Assembly: GCA_008704415.1 (NCBI GenBank)
Contig: VXIS01000025.1
Coordinates: 124,001 to 188,000 of the forward strand
Direction of reading: 5' to 3'
From: Sphaerosporella brunnea
Taxonomy: Eukaryota > Ascomycota > Pezizomycetes > Pezizales > Pyronemataceae
Length of the DNA stretch: 64,000 nt
Both the position numbers and the translations under genes were made by a program. The notes below the pieces were generated by a model, which saw only the letters and a list, made by a program, of their open reading frames with translations, had not been told where the DNA came from and ran no database searches. Of this stretch, positions 45,339 through 56,636 are shown in pieces (position 1 is the stretch's first letter; each line of letters starts with the position of its first letter).

Positions 45339-48300
45339 ATGTCAGCATCCACATCCGCAACGACACTCTCCGAGGCGCGCCGGCGGATATTCGAGTCCGT
45401 ATTCCCTCCGAACATCTCCGCGTCCCTGCCCACACCTCTCGCCACACCCAGCAGCTCGTTCGTGCCGCCGCCCACACCAACGCGGCACAGCACGCGACTG
45501 AACCCGAATCCCCCAGCCCATGGAGTTTCCCTCCTACCGTCGCAGGCAGCCGTAGCACAGAAGCAAACGCGGGCATGGCATCTAGCGACAAGTTTCCTGA
45601 CGTTCCCGGATGCGCCGCTGCCGGGGACTGTGAGAGAGTGGATTGAGGCGCGGGGGCCGCCGCCAAAGGATGCAATCGAGGCGATCCGGTATTTGGTTCT
45701 CAACTACGAGGATGGAAATGTCGAGGGCCGCGAAAATCTGCAGGAGTGGTATGTGTGTGAGGTGCGAAGGCACTTTTTGGGTTGGGTCAAACCGGCGTGT
45801 CGCATACCGGAGGTGAGTCGGCGATGGATCCATACTGCTCTCTGTTGCTGCTACTGCCATGCTTGATGGCGGGAGTGTTCGCCTGCTGACTAGCATAGAA
45901 TATCGAGGATCCGCCAGCTCTCCTGGAGCGAATCCTCAAGATGCTGACGGCGGCGCAATCAATATACCTATACCAGTTCCGAGTGTACTTATTACCAACG
46001 TTTGGAGAAGCTTCGCCGCGAAAGACTCCTCGAAGATCTACGAAGAAAAAGCCGGCGGAAAAAGAAGTAGATATGAATGACCCCCGGATCCGAGCATTCA
46101 TCCGCTCGTTAAACTCGATCATCTCCTTCTCTCTCCCAGATCCGGCTTGGAGCGAGCTTGTCTACACTGTTCTCGTCGATCTATGCGGATTGGCAGTAGG
46201 AATCAATCCGGATGGCGAAGAGCTGGAGAGCGATGAGGAGACTGAAACAGGTGACGAGATGACGGATATGGACGATTCTATCTACGACAAGCTACCCGAC
46301 AGTTTCCTTACAGAGACAGATCTGGACGGAGACTCAATTCTTGTGGCAGATGACGACGGCGATATCCTGATTCCAGAGAAACTGGACGGCATCCCCGACT
46401 TTGAAGCCTACAAGCAGCAACCGAAGGGTCCACGGGCGGAAGCCCGGAGAAAAGTCCTCAAGATCTGGGGAGCGATGGAGAAGCTCGGAATAGGCGGCGG
46501 AGGTCGAAGGGGAGAACGTGTTTTTGCAGAAATCATCAACACCCTCATCACAGCCTACATCGAACAGTCCTTTGCAGGCCGCTGGGAGAGTCCCAGCTCG
46601 GCCGGAAAAGAGCTTGAGGAATGGGTGGAGGCCGTCTTGGCTCGTCTGATCGAGGATGTTCTCTTCTCTTCCGCTGTCACAGATCCGGATGGAGACGCGC
46701 GACTGGAAAAGCTCAGTCCCCGCGAGAGTCTGCGTGCTTCTCGCGAGAGCCAGGATAAGCGTCGCCGCGGTGGAATGGACCTCGACGACGGCGCAGGTGC
46801 AGGAGAGGAGGAGCAGAAACGCCGCAAAGAGGATCTCGAGTCGTGGAAAAAGATTGCTATTGGCCGCCTCGGACGGTTACGTGTCAAGGAGCTTTTCGAC
46901 ATCGTAGTTGAATGGCCCCATAGTTTGGGCGGTGTGGAAGACCTCAAGGCCTACATCACCACCCCGCAGACCCGCCAGCATCTCACGACTACATTTTCAG
47001 CCGCTTTGAGCCAACGCATCCTGCACCCCGCCGCTGCAACCACAGATGTGCTCACCGCCTACATCCGCCTTGTCCGAGCCTTCACCGTGCTCGATCCCCG
47101 TGGTGTCATCCTCGACCGTGTCAGCCGGCAAATTCGCCGGTACCTGCGTGATCGCGACGACACAATCAAAACGGTAACCAACGGCATCATGTCGGAGTCC
47201 GTGATACGGGACAAAGACGCCACCCCCTCCAGCGAAGAGGAGGACCTCCTCTCAGAGCTCGCGAAAGAACTTGGCAAAGGCATCCCCTCCTTGATGGACA
47301 GCAGCGGCGGGCTAGAAGAGCTCGATTTCGAGGACATGCAATGGGTTCCGGATCCCGTGGACGTGGGGCCAGAGTTCCGCCGCAGCAAGGGACTGGACGT
47401 AGTCGGCAGTCTGCTCAGCCTCTTCGAAACTAAGGACGTGTGGGTGAAACAAATGCAGGGCGTCCTGACCACAAAACTGCTCTCAGCCCCAACGTACGAG
47501 TTCCCTACGGAGATACGAACGGTGGAGCTCCTGCGGCTCCGCTTCGGAGACGCCTGGACGCAAGCCTACAACGTGATGCTCAAGGACATGCAAGACAGCA
47601 AGCGGGCCGATGCGCTCATCCGCGAGTCGCAGAACATGGGACAATACTACCCTGAATTCCACAGCAAGATCCTCAGCCGGATGTACTGGCCGCAGCCCAC
47701 GGAGTCGTCGGAAAAGTTCCGCCCGCCGAAACCGGTTGCGATCGCCATGAAGCGTTACGAAAAGGGCTTCTCGCAGTTGAAGAAAAAGCGGCTGCTGTCG
47801 TGGGATGCAACCAAGGGCCAAGTCGACATGCAGGTGGAGCTCTCCGACCGCGTCCTCCGCATCGACGACGCCACGCCCGCCGCCGCCGCCGTCATCTACG
47901 CCTTCCACACCGAAGACGACCCTAACGCTCCGCTCCACGACAAGCCCGTAACCCGCACCTTCACGCAACTCCAAGAATCCCTCGAAATGTCCTCCCCCCT
48001 CCTCACCGAGTCCCTGCGATTCTTGGTCTCCCGGACAGTCCTCGTCGAGTCCGCGCCGGGTGAATACACAGTGCTGGAAACGCGGCCTTCCCAGTCGCAG
48101 GCGGCGCAGGCGGCACAACACCAGCGGCCTGCCGGGGAAAACATCGAGGCCATCGACCGCCAGAAACGCGAAGAGCAGTTCCTGGTTGCGCAGTTCATCG
48201 TCGGGATGCTGACCAATGGCGGCCCCATGCCCATGGAGCGCATCCGCGGTATGCTCGCTATGCTAGTCCCCGGCGGGTTCCGCTGGTCGAGTGAGCAGCT

Positions 48301-48382
48301 CCTGGAGTTCTTGGGGGAAATGAAGGAGCAGCGCCGCATTGAGCCGGGTGTTGGCGGGTGGAGGGTGGTTGCGCGGCAGTAA
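45339..48382 (+). CDS. APC2: Anaphase-promoting complex subunit 2 (cullin-like)
   Basis: Exon 1 is 45339-45812 and exon 2 is 45899-48382, separated by an 86 bp GTGAGT...TAG intron with CTGACT branch site; 985 aa. The cullin-homology core is seen at ~680-760 (EFPTEIRTVELLRLRFGDAW, then MLKDMQDSKRADALIRES) and continues through YYPEFHSKILSRMYWP. The C-terminal winged-helix domain (~925-983) reads QFIVGMLTNGGPMPMERIRG, then LVPGGFRWSSEQLLEFLGEM. APC2 binds the RING subunit APC11 to form the catalytic core of the APC/C ubiquitin ligase, which drives exit from mitosis. An acidic insert (~225-290) and a charged segment near 430 are less conserved. The N-terminal ~80 residues are Ser/Pro/Thr-rich. 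Confidence 0.93.
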
Positions 48383-49209
48383 GGGGCTTGTTTCTTTTTT
48401 TTTTCTCCCTTGTGTTTTTTTTTTTTTTTTTCTGGCTTTCTGTTTCTTTTGTGAAGGAAGAGAGAGCGAGGGATTGAAAACGTGCTCACTTTAGGCGGGT
48501 GTTTTGGCGTTTTTTGTTCGTTGATGGTTACTTACTTATTACTTGCTTGCTTTGGAATGAAGCCGGTGAAGATACCCCAATTGTGAATATTGCCGTGTTG
48601 CAGAGATTGTGGCCAAGTCGAGTGCTGCATAACCATTCCGCACAAGTTGGGGGGTAAAGAGATGGGCACAATTGGGAATCACAGCACATCACCATCATCC
48701 AGAGCGCCTTAAGCTTAGTACAACTCCCCTGCTTAATTCCCATCATCAGAATAAAGCACAGGAGAAGTAAAAAAAAAAAAAAAAAAGAGTGGCTACCATA
48801 CAACAGAGCAGCCGTAGCCGTCTCATGACCACCAGCAACGCACCTCACAACCATCATTTTGCCATCTATCATCATCAGATCCCCCCTTGCATGTACCTCT
48901 GAGAGCAAGAAACAAAGCACCAGAACACCAGGAACTGGAAGGGAAGAAACACAAGACGCACAGTAATAAAAATAGGAAAAGGAAAAAAGAAGAAATAAGG
49001 GAGGGACAAAAAAAAAAAAAAAAACATCCACAAAGCCGTAAGTGCGAATTCGAAATCAGAAGTAGTAGTAAAAGAGAAATCCAGGAACATTTGCAAAGAG
49101 GAGGTTGGGTGGTGGAATTCTCCACTTGCATGAGCATGACTGAACAAGCCTAAGTAAGAGTAGTCGTATATCCAACATGCCATATGCCCCTTCATTTTCC
49201 CACACCCTC
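48383..49209. other. Convergent 3' regions of APC2 and eIF4E
   Basis: T-rich sequence with two long T runs just after the APC2 stop, then A-runs near 48770 and 49007 (T-runs on the eIF4E strand). No coding potential was seen; likely 3' UTRs. Confidence 0.55.
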
Positions 49210-50027
49210 TTACACGGTGTACTTAGCCTTAGCTCTGGTGGATCCGGAGTGCGCGGAATCGGTATGACCTGAGAACTCGACCATATCACGTTCCTTCAGC
49301 TTCAGGACCTCCTTGAACCTCTTTCCGATCTCCATAAGCGCCTCGTTCTTTCCTGCACCCTTGCCCATGGTACGGGTCCAGACGCCGATTCTGTAGAAAG
49401 CCTTGCGGACATTGACGACGACGCCCATGACCTCCTTAGCATCGTCGCTCTCGAGGGTCTCGCCGATGGCAGCGAGCATGACGTGGAGCCACAGTTCGTC
49501 GATCTGCACATTACGCTTCTCCTTGAACTGGTATGCCCACTTTCCGCCGTTCTTGTTCTGCGTGTCTTCCCACTCCGGACGCACACCCTGCTTGAAGAGA
49601 TGGTAGTCGCTCTTGGGAGGGAGCTCGGACGTCTTAGTGATGTTGTTCTATTTGGGCCGGATGGAGCCACAAGTCAGCCGCAATTCCCTCAAAAAAAAAA
49701 AGTGAAACAGAAAAAGCTTACGTAGATACCCCAGAACTCCTCAACGGAGTCGAAGGTGACAACCTCCTTCAAAAGATCGCTCCAGTCGTTGCCTCCCTTC
49801 CCGCTCGGAGGCTTAGTGAACCACAGGGTCCATTTGTTCATCAGCGGGTGCTTGACATTGAAGTTGTCGGCATCGTGAAACACCGTCAACTGCTCGAACG
49901 GCCCCTCCTCCTCCTTCGTCTCATCCTCGCCGTTAGGCGGCGAAACAGGAATCTCGTCTAAAGGACGCTGCTCGTCCTTGATCTCGAAGGGGATCTCGGT
50001 GGCGGCGGAAGCGGTTGCGGCAGCCAT
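49210..50027 (-). CDS. Translation initiation factor eIF4E (mRNA cap-binding protein)
   Basis: Exons on the minus strand are 50027-49722 and 49647-49210, with a 74 bp intron placed between WGIY and NNITKTSEL; 247 aa. Family landmarks are HPLMNKWTLWFTKPP (~60-75), FDSVEEFWGIYNN, LPPKSDYHLFKQGVRPEWED (contains the second cap-stacking Trp), GGKWAYQF and LWLHVMLAAIGE. eIF4E binds the 7-methylguanosine cap and recruits eIF4G. The first ~45 residues are acidic and variable. The C-terminus GSTRAKAKYTV matches the usual family end. A poly(A)-rich stretch inside the intron (poly-T on the coding strand) lies before the branch site. Confidence 0.95.
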
Positions 50028-50769
50028 GTTGTCGGTGGTATGTCGGTTACGGTGAGGTGATATTTGGGGGAGGTGCTAAGTCAGTGCGCGGGGTGAAGGA
50101 GAAGAAGAGAAAATGGGGAGAAGAAGGAGGGTTGGGAGGGTTGGGAGGGTTGGGAGGGTAGGCAGCGGTGGTTGTTCGTTGTTTGGTGTTTGGACCAGTT
50201 ATGATTGATCTGAGGTTGCGGGGCTCTTTCACTTTCTCTTATGCGTGGGAAGAAAAAATGGGGCTAAACCACTCGTCGGCTAGCTTTGTGGCAACCGAGT
50301 CATAAGCTGTGAAAGGCCGATGAAACGTCACTGCCCGTCCTTTTATCCTCAGTTCTCTAATTACAGCCACAACCCGCAAAAAGCGAAGCAGAAAAAACCT
50401 GTAGAAACACATAGAGACGCAGCACCCAAAACCGTTCGTCGTAAAGTGTATAAGGGTATTAGAGATTAGGTAGAAAGACAGCACAGAACCGTAACCATCG
50501 CGTGAGGACAAGCAAAAAGGCAGACAGATGGTATCGTACAGAACTCGCCCCAAAACTGAAAGGAGAAAAAAAAAAGAGCCGGCAGAACAGTCGCAAGGAT
50601 AGTCTAGTAAAAGCAAAAAAGCAAATTCTAGATCGTGTGAAGGAATTCCAGAATTCCAGGCAACAAGATGGCCCTAACAATGACAACGCCTTTTTTTTTC
50701 CGCACAACACCCACTCACCACTCCTTGACAAAAAATCGGATGATTGACTAGACGAGTTGGTTGAAATGG
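50028..50769. other. eIF4E promoter and SYM1 3' region
   Basis: No supported gene. A minisatellite-like GGTTGGGAG repeat (about four copies) lies near 50130-50160, in the 5' region of eIF4E. The right part is A-rich non-coding sequence downstream of SYM1. Confidence 0.5.
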
Positions 50770-51633
50770 TTAGGCTTCTTCCTTAGAGGAGCCGTCGACA
50801 ACATCGTCCTCCTTCTTGGTATTGAGATATGCCAGGTAAGAGTTCCAACCTATGAAGAGTTAGCATCCAATCCTGTACTTCGAATTGAAGACTTCTCCGC
50901 GATAGCGACTTACCGACACTGATGACGTTCACCACAACAATTCGTAGGCTGAACGGAACAAACGTAAAGTTCACGAGCTGAACCGCAGGCCAGATGTTCC
51001 AGTTGGCCTTGAGAGCGTTCCACCAGTTGTTGTCAAGCTTGTGCTTGACATCACCACCCTCCATGACAGTCATGGCCGAAAAGAAGGCTCCGATTCCAAT
51101 TGGGGCAAAAACAAGCTGGTCAAGGGCGACACGGGCGGCGGTCTGCAGGTTTGAGTGCTTTTTGAACACGACAAACTTTTCCAGAACCTTGTACCATCCG
51201 ACGGCTGCTGGGCCGAAGACGCCTGAGACAAGTTTAAGTTAGCCTGGTCAATATTATATGGAACGGTAACAGATAACTTACAACCACCATAGATGGTCAT
51301 CCTGGCAGTAGCGGCAAAGTTGTGGTCTTTAATGCCCTTCCTCTCAATCCCCTGTTGGCTAATGACATCTCCAAGACCGAAGAGCGCCTGAACGAAACTC
51401 GCGATTAGCGATCGTGCCCGCTGCTTTTGTCCGTGATGTGGGGATGCTTACCGCTGAAGTGACAGCTCCCCCGAAGATGGGGCGCTTGGTCAGAAGTTTC
51501 TGGTAGCTAACGCAGGCACGTCGTCAGCTTGCCGTCGAATCAGATGGCATTGATCGAGATGGAGGAGATGCGGTGACTAATTGACGAGACGAAAGAAGCA
51601 AAAAAATACGTACGCTCTGAAGACGCTAGCCAT
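50770..51633 (-). CDS. SYM1: Sym1/Mpv17/PMP22-family inner mitochondrial membrane protein
   Basis: Exons on the minus strand are 51633-51614 (20 nt), 51506-51452, 51387-51282, 51222-50914 and 50849-50770; 189 aa. The product starts MASVFRAYQKLLTKRPIFGG, continues GDVISQQGIERKG and RMTIYGGCVFGPAAVGWYKV, and ends with the family signature NWNIWPAVQLVNFTFVPFSL, then WNSYLAYLNTKKED. Four hydrophobic helices are expected. Yeast Sym1 is an inner-membrane channel-like protein needed for growth on ethanol at high temperature; human MPV17 defects cause mitochondrial DNA depletion. Introns 2-5 have GT-AG ends; the first intron (107 bp) follows a 20-nt exon with only six complete codons. Confidence 0.93.
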
Positions 51634-52613
51634 CTTGTCTAGATTTTTGGATGAGGTCGTGGGAGGTGTATTCGTGAGGGGAATGCTGTCTAGCTGCTGC
51701 TGTCTGGTCGGAAGGATTCTACAACTCGTAAGGATAGTCGTCGGGCTTCGTCGTCGTCCGTCAAAAGCGGTTGTAGGAGATGTTTCGTAGCAGACAACAG
51801 CAGACGAAGCAGTCGATGGTGGGGGAGGGAAATAAGGAAGAGGGAGGGAGAGGTGGAGAAGAAAAGGAAAAGAGAAATGCAGAGGAGGTGGGGAGAAGGG
51901 AGGAGGAGCTCGCTAACAAGCAAGCTCGAATGCAAACAAAAGCGTAAAACAGGGACCCCAACCCTGAAGTTTCGCCCACAGCTGTCCCGGCTGCCATGCC
52001 AATGCGGCTCCGCTCCAGTGCACGGACCAGATGCTGATCTGTGGGTTGCGGAAAGCCTACCGAAAAGAGGAAGCTCCCCCCACTTGGAACGGAGATCTGT
52101 GGGCCGGCAAGAGAGCTGCTTGCAGCCCCCGGCGTCGTGCATGCTGGAATTTACACTGTTTTCTACGTAAACAGCCTGGGTAATCGAATAAATCTACGAC
52201 CATATCTCCAACGCAAGCACACGTATGGAGCTCTGGTGAATCATCTCCAGTTTCCACCGCCGTCGGAGTGGCCAATCTATCATCGATTACCTAGAGTGCT
52301 ATCGTAGAGCAGGGCGAGGAAAGAAGACTCCATTAAGTACCTACAGCCAAGTATCGTTGATCCCGGGACAGATAGGTACTTCGATAGGAGCCACGACCTT
52401 CAAAATGGGAGGTAGCTTTTCACTTTCGTCATTACGCATCAGCTGTATCGAGATCAAAAGCATCCGACCAGAGACGACAATGAAAGAATGGACGCTCAGT
52501 CATGGTCGGCGACTGGCGACAGACATCAATAGCTTTTACCGGATGTAGATATATACAACGCCGAGCATAATGGCCGTCAGGTAACTTGTAATAGTAATAC
52601 ACCTACACTGCTA
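51634..52613. other. SYM1 promoter and 3' region of the Sam37-like gene
   Basis: About 980 bp without a supported gene. Near 51830-51910 the + strand is purine-rich (pyrimidine-rich on the SYM1 strand), as is common upstream of fungal start sites. No repeats of note. Confidence 0.5.
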
Positions 52614-53873
52614 CTACTCCTCATGGCCATCACGCACGATATCCCCGTCCTCATCCTCTTCATCGCCTCTCACGACCGTGTCCTTCATGTGCTCTTCCTC
52701 CGCCTCTTCTTCCTCATCCTCCACATGTCCAATAGCCACAATGCCGCTCCAAACGACGTACGTGCCCATTCCCACCACGCCCGCAAGAACGAATGCGACG
52801 CTCTTCCACCACTCCCTTCTTCTAGCCATAGCCGCCTTCCTCTTTTTCTCCTCGACGAGAGGATCCTCATCCCTCCACTCCTCATCCCCCTTCTTCCCCG
52901 TCCACTCCTCAACCGTTCTCTTGAATCCATCCACCAAGACGCCTCCGAGCCAGGGTAAATCCGCCTTTTCAACCTTACCAACCTGTACCCCCTGCAGCAT
53001 CCTCGCCCTCATATCATGTACATAAGCGGCCAAGCGTTCCCTCTTCCTCAGGCCCTCTCCCGCCCAATCATTCGGACACTCCGGCATCAACAGACAGCTC
53101 AAATATCCAAGGGCCACACAATCGACGACACTCGGCACCTCACCCAGCAAAAACGGCCCGTCGCTCATCAGCACCTGTTTCAGCAGGGGCTCCACCAACT
53201 CGGCAAGCACACGTTTGAGCGCCAACTCCCTTCCAATCTCACCCCGCCTGGCAACATTAGCCCCTCCCTCGGCCTCCCGAACGGCCCGCTCCCCGACCGT
53301 CTCCCCAATCACAGGCGCCCGCTCCTTCTCCTCCTCCTTCGCCATTCCCAGCACCGAAACCCGCTCCCTCGCTGCGACACGGCGTGTGCCGGGCTCGATC
53401 CAGCTCATTGGCCACGGCAGCATTCCGGCAATCAGCGGCCGCGTAACGGCGGCATAGTTTTTTCTGTCGACCCACAGTGCGAGGTCGATGATCGGCTGGG
53501 CGCGGGCCTGTATCAGTGCGGAGAGGGCGAGGGAGGTAGCACGTTCACGCGGGGTGAGGTCTGCTTCAAGGTCTAGCGGCGAGGGGAGCTGGGAGAAGTA
53601 TGCGACGATCTGGGGGAGGCCAGAGATCCAGACAGGGCGTGGGGAGGTGACGAGGAGCGCGGGGAGTTGTTCTAGAACCTGGGTTAGTTGCAGTCCGGGG
53701 AAGGGGAAGAGGAAGAAGGACTCACTGTTGGGGGAGAGCAGCGGGTTGCTGCTGGGAACGAGTTTCCACTCGGAGCGCGGGAGAAGGAGGTTTAAATAGG
53801 CGATTGCTGCAAGACATTGCGGGTCTATTGATGGGAGACCGAAGCCCGGGCCCCAGACGTGGAGTTCTAGCAT
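52614..53873 (-). CDS. Sam37/Tom37 metaxin-like outer mitochondrial membrane import subunit
   Basis: Exons on the minus strand are 53873-53726 and 53671-52614. The 54 bp intron (GTGAGT...CTAAC...TAG) is a multiple of three and lacks stops, so it is easily mistaken for coding sequence. Removing it gives 401 aa and the join SPNKQLPALL, matching the metaxin plan where a short loop precedes LPAL. Start: MLELHVWGPGFGLPSIDPQC (Tom37-type GST-like N-domain). A second GST-like half contains PFLLGEVPSVVDCVALGYLS (~240-260). A single hydrophobic helix at ~339-363 (SVAFVLAGVVGMGTYVVWSG) is followed by a strongly acidic tail. The SAM complex inserts beta-barrel proteins into the outer membrane. Confidence 0.85.
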   Translation of the reverse strand: MLELHVWGPGFGLPSIDPQCLAAIAYLNLLLPRSEWKLVPSSNPLLSPNSESFFLFPFPGLQLTQVLEQLPALLVTSPRPVWISGLPQIVAYFSQLPSPLDLEADLTPRERATSLALSALIQARAQPIIDLALWVDRKNYAAVTRPLIAGMLPWPMSWIEPGTRRVAARERVSVLGMAKEEEKERAPVIGETVGERAVREAEGGANVARRGEIGRELALKRVLAELVEPLLKQVLMSDGPFLLGEVPSVVDCVALGYLSCLLMPECPNDWAGEGLRKRERLAAYVHDMRARMLQGVQVGKVEKADLPWLGGVLVDGFKRTVEEWTGKKGDEEWRDEDPLVEEKKRKAAMARRREWWKSVAFVLAGVVGMGTYVVWSGIVAIGHVEDEEEEAEEEHMKDTVVRGDEEDEDGDIVRDGHEE

Positions 53874-54153
53874 TGTGTTGGTCGTGGTGGGGCGATGAAG
53901 TGGGATGCTGCCGCCGGTTGGTTGGTTTAAAATTTAGAGCCGCATGAAGGGATTCAAGGACTAAGGTGGTGTAACATTGAATATCCTGAGCTCTTTAGCG
54001 CTTCTGATGTCATTCTTCAGCGAGAGGAGTACAGCCTTACGCAGATTGGAAAACTGGAATACTGAGAGTATCACAATGAAATATGATGGTAAATAAAAAG
54101 AAAGAAAATCTGAGTGTATTTACAATCATCACGCTCGAGATTCATTTTCATAG

Positions 54154-54963
54154 TCACTCCCCATCACTCCTCCACCACTGCCACCTTCCCACCGGCGATT
54201 CAGCAAGTCCATACTCCCCTTGTTCCCTTTCGAGAAGCGGTACATCATCCAACAACATTTCCTGCCCTGTTTCCAAGCCTGCCTGAGAAATCGCTAAATC
54301 CAGTGCCGGCAGCAACTTAGAACCTCTACTAATCGTATCCACATTCATCCTCGGGGAAAATATCATTCTCCCCTCCCCAGAATCGGGGGAAAAGACTGGC
54401 GATTCCTCATCGTCTTCCGAAGGCGAATATGCAGTGGAGATGACAAGGATTGGCCGTGGTGCAGAAGTCTCTCCCAGCAGCACACCGCTGCTGTCATGGT
54501 CGTCGTCTTGTCGGAACCACAGCCGCCCATCTCCGCCTCGTGTAGTAGCAAAAGATTCGCCTCCTTCCTCCTCGGGCTCAGGATAGCTGGAGCTCCATGC
54601 TAGCCACTCAACATCCCACTGATCTTCCTCCGCATTGTTTTTCGTACCGCTCCACATGGGACTGTCCTCATCCCCAGACCTTTCGTCTCTTTCAGTAGAC
54701 TCGGGCCCGGGTAGTGGTGCCCAGTAGGTTTTCCACTGGTCCCAGCCGACGTAGTCATACTCGGAATTGCATTTGCGACAGAAACGGTGGGAGCAGGCCA
54801 AGCAGCGGTTTAGGGCGGCCGAGAAGCGGTAGAAAGAGGTGCATCTGTGGCATGACCAGACCCAAGGATAGGGAGAGCGCGGCGGGGGGCGAATGTAACG
54901 CGGGTGTCGGCGGTGAGCGGGGGCGAGGTTCAAGGTGTGGGGTCGTTTGCGGGAGGTGGACAT
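54154..54963 (-). CDS. Uncharacterised fungal protein with Cys-rich putative zinc-binding motif
   Basis: Single exon, 269 aa, from the ATG at 54963 (MSTSRKRPHTLNLAPAHRRH). Residues ~33-66 contain WVWSCHRCTSFYRFSAALNR, then CLACSHRFCRKC. This gives pairs CHRC, CLAC and a final CRKC, spaced as in a compact zinc-binding domain. The rest is acidic, Ser/Pro-rich and probably disordered. Similar short W-x-W-x-C-x-x-C proteins of unknown function occur in many filamentous ascomycetes, as I recall them. No function can be assigned. Confidence 0.75.
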   Translation of the reverse strand: MSTSRKRPHTLNLAPAHRRHPRYIRPPPRSPYPWVWSCHRCTSFYRFSAALNRCLACSHRFCRKCNSEYDYVGWDQWKTYWAPLPGPESTERDERSGDEDSPMWSGTKNNAEEDQWDVEWLAWSSSYPEPEEEGGESFATTRGGDGRLWFRQDDDHDSSGVLLGETSAPRPILVISTAYSPSEDDEESPVFSPDSGEGRMIFSPRMNVDTISRGSKLLPALDLAISQAGLETGQEMLLDDVPLLEREQGEYGLAESPVGRWQWWRSDGE

Positions 54964-56636
54964 GGCGGGGGGAGGGGGGGGGGTCAGAGAAAACTAGAAG
55001 ATTTTGAAAAAACGCCGAGGATAAACAGGGGCAGTTTTAGGAGGAGGACGGACTCGAAAGAGAGGCGGGGAGCTGCAGGATGAACAACCTCTCTCTCTCC
55101 CCCGCTGAAGAAGCAGATTCAGGTGGTCGAGTCCAAGTCGGGTGGAACAAGAGCAGATGTCCGTTGTACACCAGCAAAAGGTTCTCTTTATCTCAGGGAT
55201 CCATGGCAGAAGCAAGCACTTCCCCGCCGAAGGGTTTTGTGGGTGCGTGGCCGTCTTTGTTCGGCCGTCCAATGAAACGCGGGGGCCAACGCAAGAACAA
55301 CGAAACAGCAGCGAAGTGCATACTGGCGGCATTCGAGGGCATGTTGAGAGGGGAGGGGGCTCCAAGCAAGGCAGGTTAACAACCCCTTGCCCGGCGGAAA
55401 GAACGGCGGTCAAAGAGTTCGCCATGAAACGCTGTGGCTAGATCGTAAAAGAGGTGGTAGGTGGTGGGCGAGCAGGTGGACAGATTCATGGCCGACGGGC
55501 AACCGATGGTGGATGGATCGAAGCAGCGGGGGTTTTTTTTTTGGTTTTTGGTTTTTGGTTTTGGTTTTTTTTTTTGGGGGGGGGGGGGGGTGGCGACCAT
55601 AGGGCTCTAGTTAGCGGAGGAAGGAACGAACGGCAGCACAACAAGAAGTAGCTACCGGGGCTCCGCGCGGGTTTCGAGTTGACTTTGGCTGGCCGCAGAG
55701 CAGGGCGACGGTTGGCGGCTACTTTTGGGGGATTTTGACGAGAGCAAGCATGGCTCGGCAAAGGGTTCAGCTAGATGGCAGATTAGCGAGTTCTCGTGCC
55801 GGAGCTCGCGCACCAGGGCCATCCACCTTCGTGTAGATCTTGTGGTGATGGCTGCTGCCGGGAGCGGGCTAGTTTTCGGCGGCGGGGCGGGGAGGCATTC
55901 GCCTCTGCTCGCAATTGATGAGGCTCTGCGCGCTTGTCCCTCGCCGCTGCAAAGAGTTTAGCGCATGCAACTCTGTAACTACATGTACTAGTAGTTATTG
56001 CTCAGCCGGCTGCGCCCTCTGATTGGCTGGCTGCCGTTTGGTGGAAAGTCAAGTCAAGCAGCAGCAGCAGTTGATAGCAGAGTGGTCGTCGTCGTCGTCG
56101 TTGTCGGTCTGGCTTTGGCTCGCTGGCTGGCTGCGTGTGTCTCCCTCTCTCACTCACTGCTCAGCCCATAGCAACCAACAGCCAGCAGCAAGCAACAATC
56201 GCTCATCCGTCTCTCCCGCACCGCGATCCCACCCCCCCCCCAACCCACCACCACCACCACCAAACTCCCCTCCTCCTCCATTGCTCCCACTTCTCTCCTC
56301 TACTGTAACTGCTAAATTCCCAAGGCGCCTTCGACGCCATTCCCCTTCTACCCATTTCCCTACAGCTAATTCTCACTGAGAGAACTCTCAAAGACCTTTC
56401 TTTCTCGTGTCTTCCGCTGCAATAACACACCCGGTCGCTGCACCTTCTTCCACCACCATCTATCGCTCCTCCTCCTCACTCACCACCACACTCCGCCAAA
56501 CCCCCCCCCCCCCCCCAAAAGAGCTGCACTCGCACCGACTGTTGCCGCACCCTGCGCGGAAAAGAATAACACTCGCCGCCATCGACGAAACCCGGTCAAT
56601 CTCGACACCTTATCGCCGTCTTTGACCCAGTCGTCG
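54964..56636. other. Divergent promoter region of the Cys-rich gene and the JmjC gene
   Basis: About 1.7 kb. No supported gene. Contains a GGTTTTT-type repeat then a G run near 55530-55590, a GTC repeat near 56089-56102, and C runs near 56231 and 56503. The last 450 bases before the JmjC start are CT-rich, as usual for the 5' UTRs of strongly structured fungal promoters. Confidence 0.5.
55530..55590 (+). repeat. GGTTTTT-type simple repeat followed by G homopolymer
   Basis: Repeated units of T-runs separated by GG (about five copies), followed by about 14 consecutive G. The motif is reminiscent of G-rich simple sequence able to form G-quadruplexes, but the surrounding context is ordinary intergenic DNA. 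Confidence 0.75.
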
